64,000 bases of DNA from Actinomycetota bacterium (GTDB taxonomy: Bacteria; Actinomycetota; UBA4738; HRBIN12), in contig VAYU01000023.1 in assembly GCA_005884925.1 (NCBI GenBank), positions 62,001 to 126,000 of the forward strand, read 5' to 3'. Numbering within the stretch: the stretch's first letter is position 1; each line of letters begins with the position of its first letter. Below are positions 33,803 through 42,790 of this stretch, one piece after another. A program made the position numbers and the translations under genes. Under the pieces are notes generated by a model. The model ran no database searches. It saw only the letters and a program-made list of their open reading frames with translations, and was not told the DNA's origin.

Positions 33803-35245
33803 GTGCAGCGGTTCGACGTGTTCGTGATCGGAGGCGGCGGGACCGGGTCCGAGGTCGCCTATCGGCTCGGTCGTGGGAGCGACCTCCGCGTCGGCATGGC
33901 GGAGCGCGACCGGCTCGGCGGGGAGTGCAACAACTACGGCTGCGTTCCCACGAAGGTCATGCTCCGCAGCGCGAAGATCGCGGCGCTCGCGCGTGACGCC
34001 GAACGCTTCGGGGTGCAGATCCCGACCGTGGAGATCGACTTCGGCGCCGTGATGGACCGGGTCCGTGCGGTGATCGACGCCTCGTCCGGGGAAGAGGCGG
34101 GACCCTTCGAGGATCTCGGGATAACCGTCGTGAAGGATGACGCGCGGCTGGTCGGTCCTCACGAGATCGAGATGGCCGACGGAACGAGGATCGTTGCCGA
34201 TCGGATCGTGCTGGCCACGGGGACGACGCCGCAGACGCCGCCGATCCCTGGTCTGGAAGGCACACCGTTCTGGACCAACCGCGAGGCGATCTGGTCCCCG
34301 ACGTCCGTGCCGACGTCGCTCGCGATCATCGGCGCCGGCGCGGTCGGGATCGAGTTCGCCCAGCTCTACGCACGGTTCGGTACGCGCGTGACGGTGCTGG
34401 AGGCGACGCCGCGGATCCTGCCGAACGAGGACGAAGCGTCGGCGGTCGCGCTCGGGCCGGCCCTCGAGGAGGAGGGGATCGAGCTCCGCGCGGGCGTGAC
34501 GATCCCGCGGGCGTCGCGCGACGGGCAGGGGTGGCGACTGGAGGTCGAAGACGGCGAGCCCGTGCGCGCCGACGAACTCCTGGTCGCGGCAGGCCGCGTC
34601 CCGGACCTGGAGGGGCACGACCTGGCGGCCGTCGGCGTGACCTTGGACGACGAGGGCAAGCCCGTCCTCGGCGAGACGCTCCGCACCACGTCGCCCGACA
34701 TCTGGGCCGCCGGCGACGCGACGGGCGAGCTTCTGTTCACGCACGTGGGGACGTACGAGGCCGGGCTCGTCGTCGACGACATCCTCGGCCGGCCGCGCGC
34801 GCGCGACTACCGGGTCGTTCCCCGCGTGACGTTCTGCGATCCCGAGGTCGCGAGCGTCGGGCTCACCGAAGCACAGGCCCGGGAGGCGGGCCACGAGGTT
34901 CGAACGTCCGTGGTGCCGATCGCCGAGAACGAACGAGCGACGATCGACGGCGCGCGGTTCGGTGTCGTCAAGCTGGTCGCCGACGCGACGGACGGCGAGC
35001 TCCTGGGAGGTCACATCGTCGCCGACGGGGCCGGCGCGATGATCCACGAGGTCGTCGCGATGATGGCCGGGCACGTCGCGGCCCGAACGATCGGCGACGC
35101 GATCCACGCGTACCCGACCCTGTCGGAGTCGGTGAAGGCCGCCGCCGAACAGCTGGGCATGAGCGGGAAGACCGGCTCATCGGAGTACCCGACGCCGCCC
35201 CGCGGCTACCATCGGACGGGTGACGCGGACCCTCTCGGCACGTGA
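33803..35245 (+). CDS. Pyridine nucleotide-disulfide oxidoreductase (class I flavoprotein)
   Basis: The 480-residue protein has an FAD site (VFVIGGGGTGSEVA), the redox motif GGECNNYGCVPTK (Cys42 and Cys47), the NAD(P) site IIGAGAVGIEFAQL, and a second FAD contact (DIWAAGDATGE). It closes with HAYPTLSESVKAAAEQ, where the His-Glu pair is the catalytic base of the class. Family resemblance is to dihydrolipoamide dehydrogenase, mercuric reductase and related reductases; no N-terminal HMA domain is present. It may reduce a disulfide carrier, since no 2-oxoacid dehydrogenase genes are near. GTG start. Confidence 0.85.
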   Translation: MQRFDVFVIGGGGTGSEVAYRLGRGSDLRVGMAERDRLGGECNNYGCVPTKVMLRSAKIAALARDAERFGVQIPTVEIDFGAVMDRVRAVIDASSGEEAGPFEDLGITVVKDDARLVGPHEIEMADGTRIVADRIVLATGTTPQTPPIPGLEGTPFWTNREAIWSPTSVPTSLAIIGAGAVGIEFAQLYARFGTRVTVLEATPRILPNEDEASAVALGPALEEEGIELRAGVTIPRASRDGQGWRLEVEDGEPVRADELLVAAGRVPDLEGHDLAAVGVTLDDEGKPVLGETLRTTSPDIWAAGDATGELLFTHVGTYEAGLVVDDILGRPRARDYRVVPRVTFCDPEVASVGLTEAQAREAGHEVRTSVVPIAENERATIDGARFGVVKLVADATDGELLGGHIVADGAGAMIHEVVAMMAGHVAARTIGDAIHAYPTLSESVKAAAEQLGMSGKTGSSEYPTPPRGYHRTGDADPLGT

Positions 35246-36440
35246 GCTCGCCTCCGAGACCGACGGCTCGGTCGAGGTGATCGATTGGCTTACGCGGATC
35301 GGGATCCTCCAGACCCGAACGCCACAGACGTACACGTTCGGGGACGCGTTCCGCGTGAAGATGATCCTGTCGCTCCTCGGAGCCGGCTTCACCCACGAGG
35401 ACATCGAGGCGGCGGTCGCCTCAGCGGGATTGGATCTCCGGCACGTCGACCGCTACGTGATCCTCGAGCCGAACGAACGGTCGGCGCGGACGTTCGCGGA
35501 GTTCGCCCGCAGCCTGGGTCCTCGCGCGCCCGACGTCCTGCCGGGCATCTACCAGCTCCTCGGCCTCGCGGAGCCCGATCCCGCATCGCATCTCCCGGTG
35601 GATGAGGAGACGTTGCTGCGCGATCTCCTCCACGTCTGGAGCCTCGCCGACACCGATGACACCCCATCGCGCGCCGCTCGTCTCCTGGGCGACGGGACGA
35701 GGACGGTCGTCGCCGGGTGGGCTGATCTGCTCAACGAACGGATCGCGGGACCGGCCCGAGATCGGTGGCTGCGCAAGGAGGTTTCAGCGTTCCCTCCCGA
35801 AGTCGCCGATGCCGCAGCGAACCTGTACATGCTGTTGCCCCGGTTCGTCCCCTGGTTGATCCAGCGCTACATCGAACAGATCGTGACGTCGGGGATCGCG
35901 GACAGCTTCGAGGACGTGCTCGCGTCTCGAGGGCTCGCTCCGGCTCCGCCGCCGGCCGGTCCCCCGGCCGTCGCCTTCGTCGACATCTCCGATTACACGA
36001 CGGTCACCGAGCAACGGGGTGACGACGTCGCGGTGCGGATCGCGACGGCGCTGCAGCGTCACGCGGAACGTGCCGCTGCCGATCGCCACGGTCGAGTGGT
36101 GAAGTTGCTCGGCGATGGGGCGATGATGGAGTTCCGCGAGGTGAGCAGCGCGGTCGAAGCTTCGATCGACCTGGTGCGAACGATGACCGCCACCCTGGGT
36201 GTCGCCGCTCACGCCGGTGTCCATGCGGGGCCCGTGATCGAGCGTGATCGGGACCTGTTCGGGAGCACCGTGAACCTCGCGGCGCGGGTGTCGAGCGCGG
36301 CCGGGCCGGGCGAGGTGCTCGTCACCGAAGTTGTCACCCGTCTCATGGACGCCGATACGGTCAGGTTCGAGGAGATCGACCCCACCGAGCTCAAGGGCGT
36401 TTCGCAACCGCTTCGGTTGTTCCGCGTCGCCGGGTCGTGA
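35220..36440 (+). CDS. Class III adenylate/guanylate cyclase with N-terminal regulatory domain
   Basis: The 406-residue protein has a C-terminal class III catalytic domain (residues ~250-400): VAFVDISDYTT (metal Asp), KLLGDGAMMEF (second metal Asp), and DLFGSTVNLAARVSSAAGPGEVLVT, with the Asn and Arg of the transition-state motif. The first ~65 residues (ELASETDGSVEVIDWLTRIGI, GDAFRVKMILSLLGAGFTHED) look like a MerR-type winged helix, common in actinobacterial cyclases. The middle is helical and unassigned. It probably makes cAMP from ATP, with the N-terminal part as a sensor. It overlaps the reductase gene by 26 bases, so the two are co-transcribed. Confidence 0.85.
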   Translation: MTRTLSARELASETDGSVEVIDWLTRIGILQTRTPQTYTFGDAFRVKMILSLLGAGFTHEDIEAAVASAGLDLRHVDRYVILEPNERSARTFAEFARSLGPRAPDVLPGIYQLLGLAEPDPASHLPVDEETLLRDLLHVWSLADTDDTPSRAARLLGDGTRTVVAGWADLLNERIAGPARDRWLRKEVSAFPPEVADAAANLYMLLPRFVPWLIQRYIEQIVTSGIADSFEDVLASRGLAPAPPPAGPPAVAFVDISDYTTVTEQRGDDVAVRIATALQRHAERAAADRHGRVVKLLGDGAMMEFREVSSAVEASIDLVRTMTATLGVAAHAGVHAGPVIERDRDLFGSTVNLAARVSSAAGPGEVLVTEVVTRLMDADTVRFEEIDPTELKGVSQPLRLFRVAGS

Positions 36441-36457
36441 GCTCGAGGAGGGACCAC

Positions 36458-37186
36458 ATGTTGCAGATCCGTCGGGACGCCGAGATCCATGCCGAGGAGG
36501 GGGGGTGGTTCTCGGCACGTTGGCACTTCTCGTTCGATCACTACCGCGATCCGGAACAGATGGGCATCGGGCCGCTGCGCGTCTTCAACGACGACCGGTT
36601 AGTTGCCGGCGCCGACTGGCCGATGCATCCGCACGCAGACGTCGAGGGACTCACCTACGTGGTGGAGGGGACCTTCGAGCACGCCGATTCCCTCGGACAG
36701 GACGGCACGCTGCTGCCCGGCGGCGTGCAACGGATGACGCTCGGCTCCGGCGCCCTGCATTCGGAGCGCAACGGATCGAAGATCGAGCCGATGCGCTTCC
36801 TGCAGTTCTGGATCCTGCCGGACACGCCGTCGATCCCACCCAGCGTCGAGCAACGTCAGTTCACGCGCGAGGATCGGTACGGGCGGCTGCTCAAGGTGAT
36901 CGGGGCGGAGGGCGGCGACGTCGTCGCCGTCCATCAAGACGCAGCGACGTACGTCGCCACCCTCCCACCTGGCGCCGTGGTGGAGCACGCGTTCGGCGAG
37001 GCCCGCGCCGGCTACCTCTACCTGATCGCGGGGGCCGTGCGGCTGAACGAGGATCGGCTCGGCACCGGGGATGCCGTCAAGATCTTCGGTCCCGAGCAGA
37101 TCCGCATCGCAACGGATGAAGAGGCCGAGTTGATCCTGATCGATGTGCCGGTGCGATACACGCCCGTCGGGGTCTGGGCGAGGTGA
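36458..37186 (+). CDS. Pirin-family cupin protein
   Basis: The protein has about 242 residues and the pirin bicupin plan. MHPHADVEGLTYVVEGTFEHAD carries the iron-binding HxH...E set, followed by GVQRMTLGSGALHSERN and a second cupin domain (PGAVVEHAFGEARAGYLYLI). Bacterial pirins often act as quercetinases or as redox-sensing regulators; the role here is unknown. I prefer the ATG at 36458, which has GGAGGG six bases upstream, over the GTG at 36437 that overlaps the cyclase stop. It is co-directional with the cyclase. Confidence 0.85.
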   Translation: MLQIRRDAEIHAEEGGWFSARWHFSFDHYRDPEQMGIGPLRVFNDDRLVAGADWPMHPHADVEGLTYVVEGTFEHADSLGQDGTLLPGGVQRMTLGSGALHSERNGSKIEPMRFLQFWILPDTPSIPPSVEQRQFTREDRYGRLLKVIGAEGGDVVAVHQDAATYVATLPPGAVVEHAFGEARAGYLYLIAGAVRLNEDRLGTGDAVKIFGPEQIRIATDEEAELILIDVPVRYTPVGVWAR

Positions 37187-37304
37187 GCCGCCCGGATAGA
37201 GCCGGATCCGACGGAATGCGGGCCTCATGGCGGAGTGATTCGGTCTTGCCTTGACAGATGCCCTTTGCCGATGGGACTGTTCACGGGTCCCAAGGGGGGG
37301 AACC

Positions 37305-38549
37305 GTGCTCCGCGGCAGCAACCGCCGGCGACTGCTCGCATTGCTCCAAGACCATGGTGCGCTGACGCGGGCCGATCTCGTCCGCCGGTCGGGGATCTCG
37401 CGCGCGACCGTGTCCGGCGTCGTCGCGGCGTTGCTCGACGAGGGATTCATCCACGAGCTGGCACCCACGAGCGGCGCTCGCGACGGGCGGGTCGGACGTC
37501 CGAGCGCGCTCCTGACCCTCGACCCCGCGAGCGGCGCGGCGGTGGGTATCGACATCGACCACAACTGTCTCCGCGTTGTCGTCGCCGACCTGTCCCACAC
37601 GGTTCTCGCCGAAGCCCAGCGCCCGCTCGACATCGACCACGACGCCGACACGGCGATGGCACTCGCCGCCGACCTGATGCACCTGGTCGTCGCGGAGGCG
37701 GGGTTGGAGCCGTCACAGATCCTCGGCGTTGGGATGGGACTGGCCGGCCCACTCGATCACGCGACCGGCCGCCCCAACCCCTCGAGCATCTCGCCCAGCT
37801 GGGTGGGCGTGGACGCGGCTCGAGAGATGCGGCGCCACGTCGGGCACATCGTGCACATCGACAACGACGCGAACCTGGGCGCCCTCGCGGAGTCGATGTG
37901 GGGCGCCGGTCGCGGCGCCAGCGAGGCTGCGTACGTGAAGGTCGACACAGGAGTCGGGGCGGCCTTGATCCTCGGCGGGCAGATCTACCGCGGAGCCGTC
38001 GGGACGGCCGGCGAGATCGGGCACTCGACGATCGCCGAGGACGGGCCCGTGTGTCGGTGCGGCAACCGCGGGTGCCTCGAGCGCTTCGTCGGGACCCCGG
38101 CCCTCCTAGAGAGCCTGCGGGGGAGCCACGGGGACCTGACGGTGCACGACCTGCTCCACCTGGCCGCGGCCGGCGATTCGGGCTGTCGCCGCGTGATCGG
38201 CGACGCGGGGCGGTTGATCGGCGTGCAGGTCGCCAACCTCTGCAACCTCTTGAACCCACGACGGGTGATCATCGGTGGTTCGCTGAGCGCCGCCGGCGAC
38301 ATCCTGCTGGACCCGATCCGCGCGTCGATCGAACGCTGCGCGCTCCCGATGGCCGCGGCGACCGCCGAGGTCGTCGCCGGCGAGCTGGGCGATCGTGCCA
38401 CGGTCCTCGGCGCGCTGAGCCTCGTGTTCCGGCAGGTCGATCCGTTCGAGCTCAAACCGCGGCGAGGTCCCGTCCCGGTCGCCCGGATCCAGCCCGCCGT
38501 CAAGGAGGCGGTCGAAGCGGGACCGTCCAGTCGATCGGGTTCCGTATGA
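37305..38549 (+). CDS. ROK-family transcriptional regulator/sugar kinase-like protein
   Basis: From GTG 37305 (AAGGGGGGG upstream) the protein has 414 residues. An N-terminal winged helix (LLALLQDHGALTRADLVRRSGISRATVSGVVAALL) precedes the ROK fold, with ATP-binding GVGMGLAGPLDHATG, and GEIGHSTI-x-EDGPVCRCGNRGCLE holding the cysteines of the ROK zinc site. Regulators such as XylR/NagC share this layout. The next three genes are a sugar ABC transporter, so it is the probable sugar-responsive repressor of that operon. Confidence 0.9.
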   Translation: MLRGSNRRRLLALLQDHGALTRADLVRRSGISRATVSGVVAALLDEGFIHELAPTSGARDGRVGRPSALLTLDPASGAAVGIDIDHNCLRVVVADLSHTVLAEAQRPLDIDHDADTAMALAADLMHLVVAEAGLEPSQILGVGMGLAGPLDHATGRPNPSSISPSWVGVDAAREMRRHVGHIVHIDNDANLGALAESMWGAGRGASEAAYVKVDTGVGAALILGGQIYRGAVGTAGEIGHSTIAEDGPVCRCGNRGCLERFVGTPALLESLRGSHGDLTVHDLLHLAAAGDSGCRRVIGDAGRLIGVQVANLCNLLNPRRVIIGGSLSAAGDILLDPIRASIERCALPMAAATAEVVAGELGDRATVLGALSLVFRQVDPFELKPRRGPVPVARIQPAVKEAVEAGPSSRSGSV

Positions 38550-38608
38550 ACGAGTGACCGCCCGGTTCGGCGGTCGAGGATGAGGCCGAGCGACGGCCTC
38601 GGGGGGAG

Positions 38609-39841
38609 ATGGTCGAGTTGAGAACACCGCTCAAGACGCTGACGGGGGCCGCTGCCGTCCTGCTGCTGGGGACCGTGCTCGCAGCGTGCAGCTCGTCATC
38701 GACCACGAACACGACGGCGCCGGGGTCCTCGGCGTCCGTGCCGGCGATCGCGGCCGGTGATTTCACGGCCGACTTCTCGGTCATGCAGCAGCTCACCGGG
38801 CTCGCATCGTCGGGGACCGGGTTGATCGGCGTCCTCCTCCCGGACACCACGACGTCGACGCGGTACGTCCAGTACGACGCGCCCTTCCTCAAGAAGGCCT
38901 TCGAGGCCGCAGGCCTCAGCGCCGACCAGTTCAAGGTCGACAACGCCCAGGGCAGCGCCGCGACGATGCAGACGCAGGCCGACGCCGACATCAACGCGGG
39001 CGCCTCAGTCCTGTTGATCGATCCGCTCGACCCGGGCAGTGGCGCCGCGATCGAGACGAAGGCCGAAGCGCAGGGTGTCAAGGTGATCGACTACGATCGC
39101 CTCGTATCCGGCGGCCCCGCAGACCGGTACTACGTGAGCTTCAACAACGTGCAGGTCGGCCAGTTGATCGGGAAGGGCGAGGTGGACTGCATCTCGGCAT
39201 GGAAGGTGACGAGCCCGAACATCCTGATCATGGACGGCGACCCAACCGACAACAACGCGAAGCTGTTCGCGCAGGGCTACAACGGGGTGTTGGCCCCGCA
39301 CTTCAGCGACGGTTCGTACACGAAGGTCGGCGAGCCACCCGGCACGTGGACGCCGGCCGTGACGCAGACCAACTTCGAGCAGCAGTACACCGCGCACCCG
39401 AACATCAACGCCGTGGTGACGCCGAACGATGACAACGCGAACGCCGTGATCTCGGTCCTGCAGAAGGACGGGATCCCGGCGAACACGTTCCCGACCACCG
39501 GCCAGGACGCATCGGTGCCGGGCCTGCAGAACATCCTGAAGGGGTACCAGTGTGGGACCGTCTACAAGCCCGTCTACGCCGAGGCAGAGGCGGCCGCAGC
39601 GCTGGCGCTCTACCTGCGGGCCGGCCAGACGCCTCCCTCGTCGCTGGTGAACTCCACGACGAAGGACAGCGAGATCAACAAGGAGATCGCGTCCGTCTAC
39701 ACGACGCCGGTCTGGGTGACCACGGACAACATGGCGGACACCGTGGTCAAGGACTCCGGCACGACGGGTATCGGGCCGACGGCCTCCGACCTGTGCACCG
39801 GCGGGCTCGCCAGCGCGTGCACGGCGGCCGGCATAAGCTAG
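38609..39841 (+). CDS. Sugar ABC transporter substrate-binding lipoprotein (XylF-like)
   Basis: The 410-residue protein has a lipoprotein signal (LLLGTVLAACSS, lipobox at Cys27) and a type I periplasmic binding fold: TGLIGVLLPDTTTSTRYVQYD, LLIDPLDPGSGAAIETKAEAQGVKVIDYD, VVTPNDDNANAVISVLQKDGI, and TGQDASVPGLQNILKGYQCGTV. This last arrangement is close to xylose- and ribose-binding proteins. It captures a pentose or related sugar for the ATPase and permease that follow. A perfect hairpin lies between this gene and the ATPase gene. Confidence 0.9.
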   Translation: MVELRTPLKTLTGAAAVLLLGTVLAACSSSSTTNTTAPGSSASVPAIAAGDFTADFSVMQQLTGLASSGTGLIGVLLPDTTTSTRYVQYDAPFLKKAFEAAGLSADQFKVDNAQGSAATMQTQADADINAGASVLLIDPLDPGSGAAIETKAEAQGVKVIDYDRLVSGGPADRYYVSFNNVQVGQLIGKGEVDCISAWKVTSPNILIMDGDPTDNNAKLFAQGYNGVLAPHFSDGSYTKVGEPPGTWTPAVTQTNFEQQYTAHPNINAVVTPNDDNANAVISVLQKDGIPANTFPTTGQDASVPGLQNILKGYQCGTVYKPVYAEAEAAAALALYLRAGQTPPSSLVNSTTKDSEINKEIASVYTTPVWVTTDNMADTVVKDSGTTGIGPTASDLCTGGLASACTAAGIS

Positions 39842-39852
39842 TTCGTCGGGTC

Positions 39853-39895
39853 GGGATCGGGCCGCATCCGCGGAACGCGGATGCGGCCCGATCCC
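39853..39895 (+). terminator. Perfect 20-bp hairpin between binding-protein and ATPase genes
   Basis: Bases 39853-39872 and 39876-39895 are exact reverse complements with a 3-base loop (GAA). It starts 12 bases past the stop of the binding-protein gene. There is no U-run, so read-through is expected. In ABC operons such hairpins often protect the binding-protein mRNA 3' end and raise its level above that of the ATPase and permease. Confidence 0.8.
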
Positions 39896-39935
39896 CGCTC
39901 CAGCCACACATCACGAGGGGGAAGCCACGGGAACC

Positions 39936-40754
39936 GTGATCACCGACGTCGAGTCGGGAACGCCGCCGGCCCCTCCGACCCGGAGCGCCGAGCCGCTCCT
40001 GCGGCTCCGTGGGATCAACAAGAGCTTCGGGGCGGTGCAGGCGCTCGTCGGCGTCGACCTCGACGTGCCGTCCGGACAGGTCACGGCGCTCGCCGGAGAC
40101 AACGGGGCCGGCAAGTCGGTGCTGATCAAGTGCATCGCCGGGATCCACGCTCCCGAGAGCGGTCAGATCTCGTGGGAGGGCAAACCCGTCCACATCAGAT
40201 CGCCCCGTGATGCGGCCGGCCTCGGCATCGAGACCGTGTACCAAGACCTGGCGCTCTGCGACAACCTCGACATCGTCCAGAACATGTTCCTCGGCCGTGA
40301 GCGGTCGCGGCGCTCCACGCTGGACGAGGAAGACATGGAGTCGTCCGCGCGCGACACGCTCGCGCAGCTGAAGGTGACCACCGTCCGATCGATCCGCCAG
40401 CCCGTGGCCTCGCTCTCGGGCGGCCAGCGGCAGTCGGTCGCGATCGCCAAGGCCGTCCTCTGGGACGCGAAGCTCGTGATCATGGACGAGCCGACGGCCG
40501 CCCTCGGTGTGACGCAGACCGCGAACGTGCTCGAGCTGGTCCGCAGGCTGGCCGACCGCGGTCATGCGGTGATCATGGTGTCGCACAACATGAACGACGT
40601 GTTCCAGGTGGCCGACCAGATCGCCGTCCTCTACCTGGGGAAGATGGTCTCGGTCCGGCCGACGGCGGATGTCGATCGTCAGATCGTCGTCGATTTCATG
40701 ACGAGCGGCGTCTCGACGCGCGGCACTGGGTCGCAGCCTCCAGCGAGAAGCTGA
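39936..40754 (+). CDS. Sugar ABC transporter ATPase, single-domain
   Basis: The 272-residue protein has one complete ABC cassette: Walker A GDNGAGKS, Q-loop VYQDLALCDNL, signature LSGGQRQ, Walker B VIMDEPTAAL and switch His in VSHNMND. Xylose/ribose importers usually use a two-cassette ATPase (XylG/RbsA, ~500 residues). This one has a single cassette, so a homodimer must serve, as in some fructose-type systems. GTG start. It is followed by the permease gene 2 bases away. Confidence 0.9.
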   Translation: MITDVESGTPPAPPTRSAEPLLRLRGINKSFGAVQALVGVDLDVPSGQVTALAGDNGAGKSVLIKCIAGIHAPESGQISWEGKPVHIRSPRDAAGLGIETVYQDLALCDNLDIVQNMFLGRERSRRSTLDEEDMESSARDTLAQLKVTTVRSIRQPVASLSGGQRQSVAIAKAVLWDAKLVIMDEPTAALGVTQTANVLELVRRLADRGHAVIMVSHNMNDVFQVADQIAVLYLGKMVSVRPTADVDRQIVVDFMTSGVSTRGTGSQPPARS

Positions 40755-40756
40755 TC

Positions 40757-42070
40757 ATGGCCAAGGTCGACGAACCGACGCCGTCGCCGGAACCGGCTCC
40801 CGAGGCCGAAGAGCTCTCGTCGGAGGCTGCCAGCAGAGCCACGCTGGCGGTCTCGCCGGAGCTCGTCGCCGGTTCCGTTCCCGAGTACCTCCGCGTCTCG
40901 CTCGCGCGGATCCGTGCGGGGGAGACCGGTGTGTTGCCCGTCATCGCGGGGATGCTGCTGGTGTCGATCCTGTTCCGATCCCAGAACTCGCAGTTCCTCA
41001 CGGCCCGGAACCTGGTCGACCTGCTCGTGCAGGCCGCGGTGGTCAGCGTGCTGGCGATGGGTGAGATCTACGCGCTGCTGCTCGGCGAGATCGATCTGTC
41101 GATCGGGTTCGTGAGCGGGATCGGCGGCGTCCTGATGGCGGAGCTGGTCAAGCCCTCCGGGCTCGACTGGCCATGGTGGGCCGCGATCGCGTTGGCTCTG
41201 TTGGTATGCGCGGTGATCGGCGCGTTACAGGGAACGATCATCACGCGGCTCGGGGTGCCGTCCTTCGTGGTCACCCTCGCGGGGTTCCTGTTCTGGCAGG
41301 GCGTCCTGCTCAAGATCCTCGGCAACGGCGGTTCGGTCCTGATCAACGTGAGCGTCATCAACGACATCGCGTCGGGGAACCTGACTCCGATCGCCAGCTG
41401 GGTGGTGATGCTCGTGATCGTCGGGGTGTTCGCGATCATGACCTGGCGGCGCGACGCGCGGCGTCGAACCGCCGGACTCGTGGCGCCGCCGCAGAGCTTC
41501 ACGGCGTTGAAGATCGGGACCGCGCTCGCCGGGGCCGTCGCGATCGTGCTGCTCTGCAACACGAACCGCGGCATCCGCGCACCGATCCGTGGGGTGCCAT
41601 GGGTCGTGATCCTCGTGTTCGGCGTCCTCGCCATATGGACGTTCGTCCTGGGGCGTACTCGCTTCGGCCGGTACATCTACGCGATCGGAGGCAACGCCGA
41701 AGCCGCTCGACGCGCCGGGGTGAACCTCCCCCGGATCCGGACGATCGCGTTCACGCTCTGCTCGTTCACCGCCGGTATCGCGGGGGTGATCTACGCGTCT
41801 CGCCTCCGTTCGGTCTCCACCGCCTTCGAGGGCGGGACGCTCGTGTTGTACGCGGTGGCCGCCGCGGTGATCGGCGGCACGAGCCTGTTCGGGGGACGGG
41901 GGAAAGCGCTGCACGGGCTGTTGGGCGGACTCGTGATCGCGGGGATCGCCAACGGGATGGGGCTCCTGGCGTTCAGCGCCGCCTCGCAGTACATGGTGAC
42001 CGCGCTCGTGTTGCTCGTCGCCGTGACCATCGACGCGGTGGCCCGTCGCGGCCGGGTGGCCCGGACGTGA
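40757..42070 (+). CDS. Sugar ABC transporter permease (XylH-like)
   Basis: The 437-residue protein has an ~75-residue acidic N-terminal extension, then about ten membrane helices. The family region AMGEIYALLLGEIDLSIGFVSGI (xylose-type EAA-like loop LGEIDLSIG) and GNAEAARRAGVNLPRIRT (cytoplasmic coupling loop) are present, with an extended central loop (TWRRDARRRTAGLVAPPQS). It forms the membrane pore of the ROK-controlled sugar importer. The stop overlaps the ATG of the peroxiredoxin gene by one base. Confidence 0.9.
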   Translation: MAKVDEPTPSPEPAPEAEELSSEAASRATLAVSPELVAGSVPEYLRVSLARIRAGETGVLPVIAGMLLVSILFRSQNSQFLTARNLVDLLVQAAVVSVLAMGEIYALLLGEIDLSIGFVSGIGGVLMAELVKPSGLDWPWWAAIALALLVCAVIGALQGTIITRLGVPSFVVTLAGFLFWQGVLLKILGNGGSVLINVSVINDIASGNLTPIASWVVMLVIVGVFAIMTWRRDARRRTAGLVAPPQSFTALKIGTALAGAVAIVLLCNTNRGIRAPIRGVPWVVILVFGVLAIWTFVLGRTRFGRYIYAIGGNAEAARRAGVNLPRIRTIAFTLCSFTAGIAGVIYASRLRSVSTAFEGGTLVLYAVAAAVIGGTSLFGGRGKALHGLLGGLVIAGIANGMGLLAFSAASQYMVTALVLLVAVTIDAVARRGRVART

Positions 42071-42537
42071 TGGTCGAGCTCCAACCGGGCGACCCGGCGC
42101 CCAGCTTCGCGCTCCGGAACCAGCACGGCGACGTCGTTCGGCTGGAGGACTACCGGAGGAAGAAGGTCCTCGTCTACTTCTATCCGGAGGCGGACACGCC
42201 CGGGTGCACGACCCAATCCTGCGACCTCCGGGATCATCGCCAGGATCTGGGAGCGATCGGCGTGGACGTCGTGGGGATCTCGCCCGACGACCCGGACAAG
42301 CAGCTCGCGTTCGACCGGAAGTACGGGTTGGGTTTCCCGCTGCTCGCGGACGAGGACCACGCCGTCGCCGACGCGTGGGGGACCTGGGGGCCGAAGACGC
42401 GAGGAGGCGTGACCGTCGAGGGCATCATCCGGTCGTCCTTCCTGGTGGACGAGCAGGGGAACATCGAGCGGGCGTGGTACGGCGTCACCCCCAAGGACAC
42501 CGTGCCGAACGCGCTCTCGGCCTTGTCGGCCGGGTAG
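42070..42537 (+). CDS. bcp: Peroxiredoxin, BCP/AhpC type thiol peroxidase
   Basis: This 155-residue protein has the BCP peroxidatic motif DTPGCTTQSCDLRD (Cys46) with a second cysteine five residues later (Cys51), the resolving position in some BCPs. PAPSFALRNQHGDVVRLEDY and FPLLADEDHAVADAWG match the family. It reduces hydroperoxides, using thioredoxin or a similar partner. Its start overlaps the permease stop, so it is likely co-transcribed with the sugar importer although the functions are unrelated. Confidence 0.9.
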   Translation: MVELQPGDPAPSFALRNQHGDVVRLEDYRRKKVLVYFYPEADTPGCTTQSCDLRDHRQDLGAIGVDVVGISPDDPDKQLAFDRKYGLGFPLLADEDHAVADAWGTWGPKTRGGVTVEGIIRSSFLVDEQGNIERAWYGVTPKDTVPNALSALSAG

Positions 42538-42549
42538 CCCTCCGGTCAG

Positions 42550-42789
42550 CTAGCGATCGCGGCCCGCGATGCGGTCCGCGATCGCCCGCGCTTCCTCGAG
42601 TTCGGCGCGGTCCACGAAGACGTGGACCGCGCCGAACTCCCAGATCCGGCTGAAGAACCCGGGGAGCTTCACCCACCAGACGATCCCCTCCTTCTCGAGC
42701 GCCTCCGCGATCGCGTCCGCGTGCTCGGGCGTGAACTGCCCCAGGTGGACGGTGCGCACGTCGGGCGGTACGCGTTCGAGTCCCGGCAT
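42550..42789 (-). CDS. Small conserved alpha/beta protein (DUF2007-like)
   Basis: The 79-residue protein begins MPGLERVPPDVRTVHLGQF and has a compact alpha/beta pattern (HADAIAEALEKEGI, WWVKLPG, GAVHVFVDRAELEEARAIADRI). The size and order resemble small ferredoxin-fold domains such as DUF2007; I cannot confirm the family. The ATG at 42789 sits 1 base after the frameshifted winged-helix gene, with GGGGA upstream, so the two are probably co-transcribed. Confidence 0.65.
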   Translation of the reverse strand: MPGLERVPPDVRTVHLGQFTPEHADAIAEALEKEGIVWWVKLPGFFSRIWEFGAVHVFVDRAELEEARAIADRIAGRDR

Positions 42790-42790
42790 C

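Noticed and set aside
33182-35107. A 641-codon minus-strand frame across the oxidase and reductase genes
   Set aside because: It is antisense to two well-supported genes and has low-complexity Arg/Glu/Asp composition typical of GC-rich shadows.
37235-37290. A TTGACA at about 37250 as the promoter for the ROK gene
   Set aside because: No convincing -10 hexamer at the right distance was found, so the promoter was not annotated.
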